NCBI GenBank assembly: GCA_903860995.1
Contig: CAIOSS010000814.1
Location: forward strand, 1-6,603
DNA length: 6,603 nt
Source: an uncultured delta proteobacterium
GTDB lineage: Bacteria > Myxococcota_A > Polyangia > Polyangiales > Ga0077539
Reading direction: 5' to 3'
Both the position numbers and the translations under genes were made by a program. The notes under the pieces were generated by a model, which ran no database searches, had not been told where the DNA came from, and saw only the letters and a program-made list of their open reading frames with translations. This document shows positions 5,027-6,603 of this stretch, piece by piece. The stretch's first letter is position 1, and every line of letters starts with the position of its first letter.

Positions 5027-5980
5027 GTGAGAAGTGAACATCGAGGCATCCTGGAGCGCATCGGGCGCACCCCGCTGGTGCCGCTGGAGCGCATCGCGCG
5101 GGGTCTGTCGGTCCCCGTGCTCGTGAAGTGCGAGCACATGAACCCGGGCGGCTCCATCAAGGACCGCATCGCGCTCGCCATCGTCGAGGACGCCGAGTCC
5201 CGCGGCGTGCTCCGGCCCGGGATGACGATGGTCGAGGCCACGGCGGGCAACACCGGCGTCGGGCTCGCGCTCGTCGCCGCCACGCGGGGCTACGGGCTCG
5301 TCTGCGTGATGCCCGAGAAGATGTCGATCGACAAGCGCGCGGCGCTCGCGGCACTCGGCGCCCGGGTGATCGTGACGCCCAACGCGCCGCCGTCGAGCCC
5401 CGACAACTTCCGCAGCGTCGCGCGGCGAATGGCGCAGGAGACCGGCTGGTTTCTCACCGACCAGTTCAACAACCCCGCGAACGTGCGCGCCCACGAGGAG
5501 ACGACCGGCGCGGAGATTCTCGAACAGACCGGCGGGCGGGTCGGGGCCTTCGTCGCAGGCGCCGGCACGGGGGGCACCCTCACGGGCGTCGGACGGCGCC
5601 TGAAGGCGGCGCTGCCGGGCGTTCGCGTGGTGCTCGCCGACCCGCTGGGCTCCGGGCTCGCGGACTGGGTCGAGACGGGTCGCCTCGGCGCGGACGGCTC
5701 CTACGCGGTGGAGGGCGTCGGCGCGAGCGAGGTGCCCAACAACCTGCACCGCGAGGTGATCGACGCAGCCGAGCGGGTGAGCGACGAGGAGAGCTTCGCG
5801 ATGGTGAGGCGCCTCGTGCGGGAGGAAGGACTCCTCGTCGGGGGCTCGGCCGGCACCAACGTGGTCGCAGCGCTGCGGATCGCAGCCCGCGGCGGCCTCG
5901 ACGGACCGGTGGTCTCGGTGCTGCCCGACTCGTGGGATCGCTACCGCGCGAAGCCCTGGATGCAAGGGTGGGGGACGTGA
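5027..5980 (+). CDS. PLP-dependent cysteine synthase / cystathionine beta-synthase-like enzyme
   Basis: This 317-residue fold-type II PLP enzyme would perform beta-replacement on serine or O-acetylserine, making cysteine or cystathionine in the cytoplasm. The N-terminus is typical (IGRTPLVPLERI). Lys45 in NPGGSIKDR is the PLP Schiff-base lysine. TAGNTG at 72-77 is the substrate/asparagine loop, with Ala where many homologues have Ser. GAGTGG at 178-183 is the phosphate-binding loop, and Ser275 in GGSAGTN is the residue near the PLP pyridine nitrogen. The segments VEGVG, VSDEESFAM-RRL-REEGLLVGGS and VLPDSWDRY with KPWM near the end resemble the catalytic core of bacterial cystathionine beta-synthases more than classic CysK. 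There are no CBS regulatory domains. The start is GTG. No cystathionine gamma-lyase or cysE is visible next door, so the exact reaction is unresolved. Confidence 0.9.
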   Translation: MRSEHRGILERIGRTPLVPLERIARGLSVPVLVKCEHMNPGGSIKDRIALAIVEDAESRGVLRPGMTMVEATAGNTGVGLALVAATRGYGLVCVMPEKMSIDKRAALAALGARVIVTPNAPPSSPDNFRSVARRMAQETGWFLTDQFNNPANVRAHEETTGAEILEQTGGRVGAFVAGAGTGGTLTGVGRRLKAALPGVRVVLADPLGSGLADWVETGRLGADGSYAVEGVGASEVPNNLHREVIDAAERVSDEESFAMVRRLVREEGLLVGGSAGTNVVAALRIAARGGLDGPVVSVLPDSWDRYRAKPWMQGWGT

Positions 5981-6067
5981 CGGAGCCGAGTGCGCTGCAT
6001 GCGGCCCATCCTCTCCCGAAGCGCTGACGCGTGCGCCCGATCCGCGGGCGGACTCGCGTCGGAGGGT

Positions 6068-6084
6068 CCGCGGCTTTCCCGCGG
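6068..6084 (+). terminator. Short hairpin between the PLP enzyme and the peptidase gene
   Basis: CCGCGG at 6068-6073 and 6079-6084 enclose a CTTTC loop. The 6-bp stem is strong but no T-tract follows. It could attenuate read-through into the next gene. In DNA this GC-rich, such short palindromes also arise by chance. Confidence 0.2.
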
Positions 6085-6123
6085 CGACGCCGGGCGACTT
6101 CGCCTACCCTCCCGCCTGACTCG

Positions 6124-6603
6124 ATGACGGATCCCTCGACCGGACAACCCCTCCAGACCACCCGTTCCGTCTCCACCCGGCCCGAAGACCTCGCGGTGCT
6201 GCCCGCCTTCGAGGTCGAGCGCATCCGGGTCGCCGGCGAGCGCCGACTCGCCCTCGCGCTGGAGCAGTCGCCGGAGTTCGCGACCTGGTCCGACCGCCTC
6301 TCTCCGCCGCCGCCCGATGCGCTGCGCCAACGCCTGATGGCCGACGCGACACGCCTCTCGGAGTCGATGGCGCCGGACACGTACGCCCTCGCCCGCGCCG
6401 CCGCGCGCGCGCTGCGCGTCGACCGCCCGCTCGAGATCTACCAGTCGAGCGGCCGTGAACACGCTGCCATCCATCTCGTCGCCGAGCCCGTGCTGCTCGA
6501 GGTCCAGGGGCGGCTGCTGCCCCTCCTCGACCGCGGCGCGGCGGTCGCTGTCTTCGGCCACGAGCTCGGCCACGCCCTCGCGCACGGCCCGTCGAGCCCG
6601 CAC
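6124..6603 (+). CDS. M48-like zinc metallopeptidase, N-terminal part (cut by window end)
   Basis: From ATG 6124 the plus strand is open through the last base, giving 160 codons with no stop: MTDPSTGQPLQTTRSVSTRP then EDLAVLPAFEVERIRVAGER and so on. Residues 146-150 are HELGH (codons from 6559), the HExxH zinc-binding and catalytic motif, in the context AVAVFGHELGHALAHG. Upstream, LEIYQSSGREHAAIHLV and GRLLPLLDRGA resemble the strand and helix that precede HExxH in M48-type peptidases. The third zinc ligand, expected downstream, lies outside the window. No signal peptide or membrane segment is visible in this part. The start lacks a clear SD; a GTG at 6031 would add 31 Arg/Pro-rich residues and seems less likely. 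It lies 143 bp after the PLP enzyme on the same strand. Confidence 0.8.
   Translation, partial: MTDPSTGQPLQTTRSVSTRPEDLAVLPAFEVERIRVAGERRLALALEQSPEFATWSDRLSPPPPDALRQRLMADATRLSESMAPDTYALARAAARALRVDRPLEIYQSSGREHAAIHLVAEPVLLEVQGRLLPLLDRGAAVAVFGHELGHALAHGPSSPH

Noticed and set aside
4100..5965. 621-codon minus-strand open frame
   Set aside because: Most of it is antisense to the PLP enzyme and out of frame with the toxin remnant; only the Pro-rich end (4100-4306) was kept, as a doubtful fragment.
5977..6027. Sixteen-codon ORF starting at GTG and overlapping the PLP-enzyme stop as GTGA
   Set aside because: The overlap looks like translational coupling, but the peptide (TEPSALHAAHPLPKR) has no recognisable identity and could be chance.
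5941..6603. Minus-strand frame running to the window end
   Set aside because: The opposite strand encodes a peptidase with HELGH; this one shows only Arg/Glu/Gly-rich shadow sequence.

Overview
The window is extremely GC-rich, and its real genes carry G or C at almost every third codon position. The first gene has tandem Cys/Asp units of the form DG-x-DNDCDG, a motif common in secreted proteins of myxobacteria (Myxococcota; Sandaracinus/Polyangiales-type genomes). I infer a myxobacterial chromosome, but no rRNA or phylogenetic marker is present to prove it.

Layout. (1) 1-501 plus 2106-2198: the end of a Cys-rich repeat protein gene, split by a complete IS3-family insertion sequence at about 502-2102. 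The element has orfA and orfB on the minus strand, an A8 frameshift site, imperfect terminal repeats and a 3-bp ACG duplication. Joining the flanks restores the host reading frame to a normal stop. (2) 2199-2921: scrap DNA. It holds a minus-strand C-terminal fragment converging on the split gene, a frameshifted fragment resembling a pre-peptidase C-terminal (PPC) domain, the C-terminal remnant of an IS4/Tn5-type transposase, and a possible MerR-like helix. (3) 2922-3878: an intact alpha/beta hydrolase of the hormone-sensitive lipase (HSL) type. (4) 3879-5026: a second scrap zone. It holds a strong hairpin, an ~80-bp palindromic block resembling two facing IS21-type ends, a Pro-rich minus-strand tail, an unrecognised plus-strand fragment, and a decayed DUF5615 (PIN-like) toxin gene. 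(5) 5027-5980: an intact PLP-dependent cysteine synthase / cystathionine beta-synthase-like enzyme. (6) 6124-6603: the start of a zinc metallopeptidase with HELGH, cut by the window edge.

The genes do not form an obvious pathway. The three apparently functional non-mobile genes (hydrolase, PLP enzyme, peptidase) are housekeeping or accessory enzymes, two of them separated by debris of mobile elements and broken genes. All three lie on the plus strand, and the IS3 transposase lies on the minus strand. I found no CRISPR array, tRNA, rRNA or convincing undescribed multi-gene system. The most interesting signals are the cleanly reversible IS3 interruption, the facing IS21-like ends, the decayed toxin with its catalytic Asp replaced, and a 37-bp near-perfect inverted repeat shared between the PLP-enzyme gene and the upstream debris.
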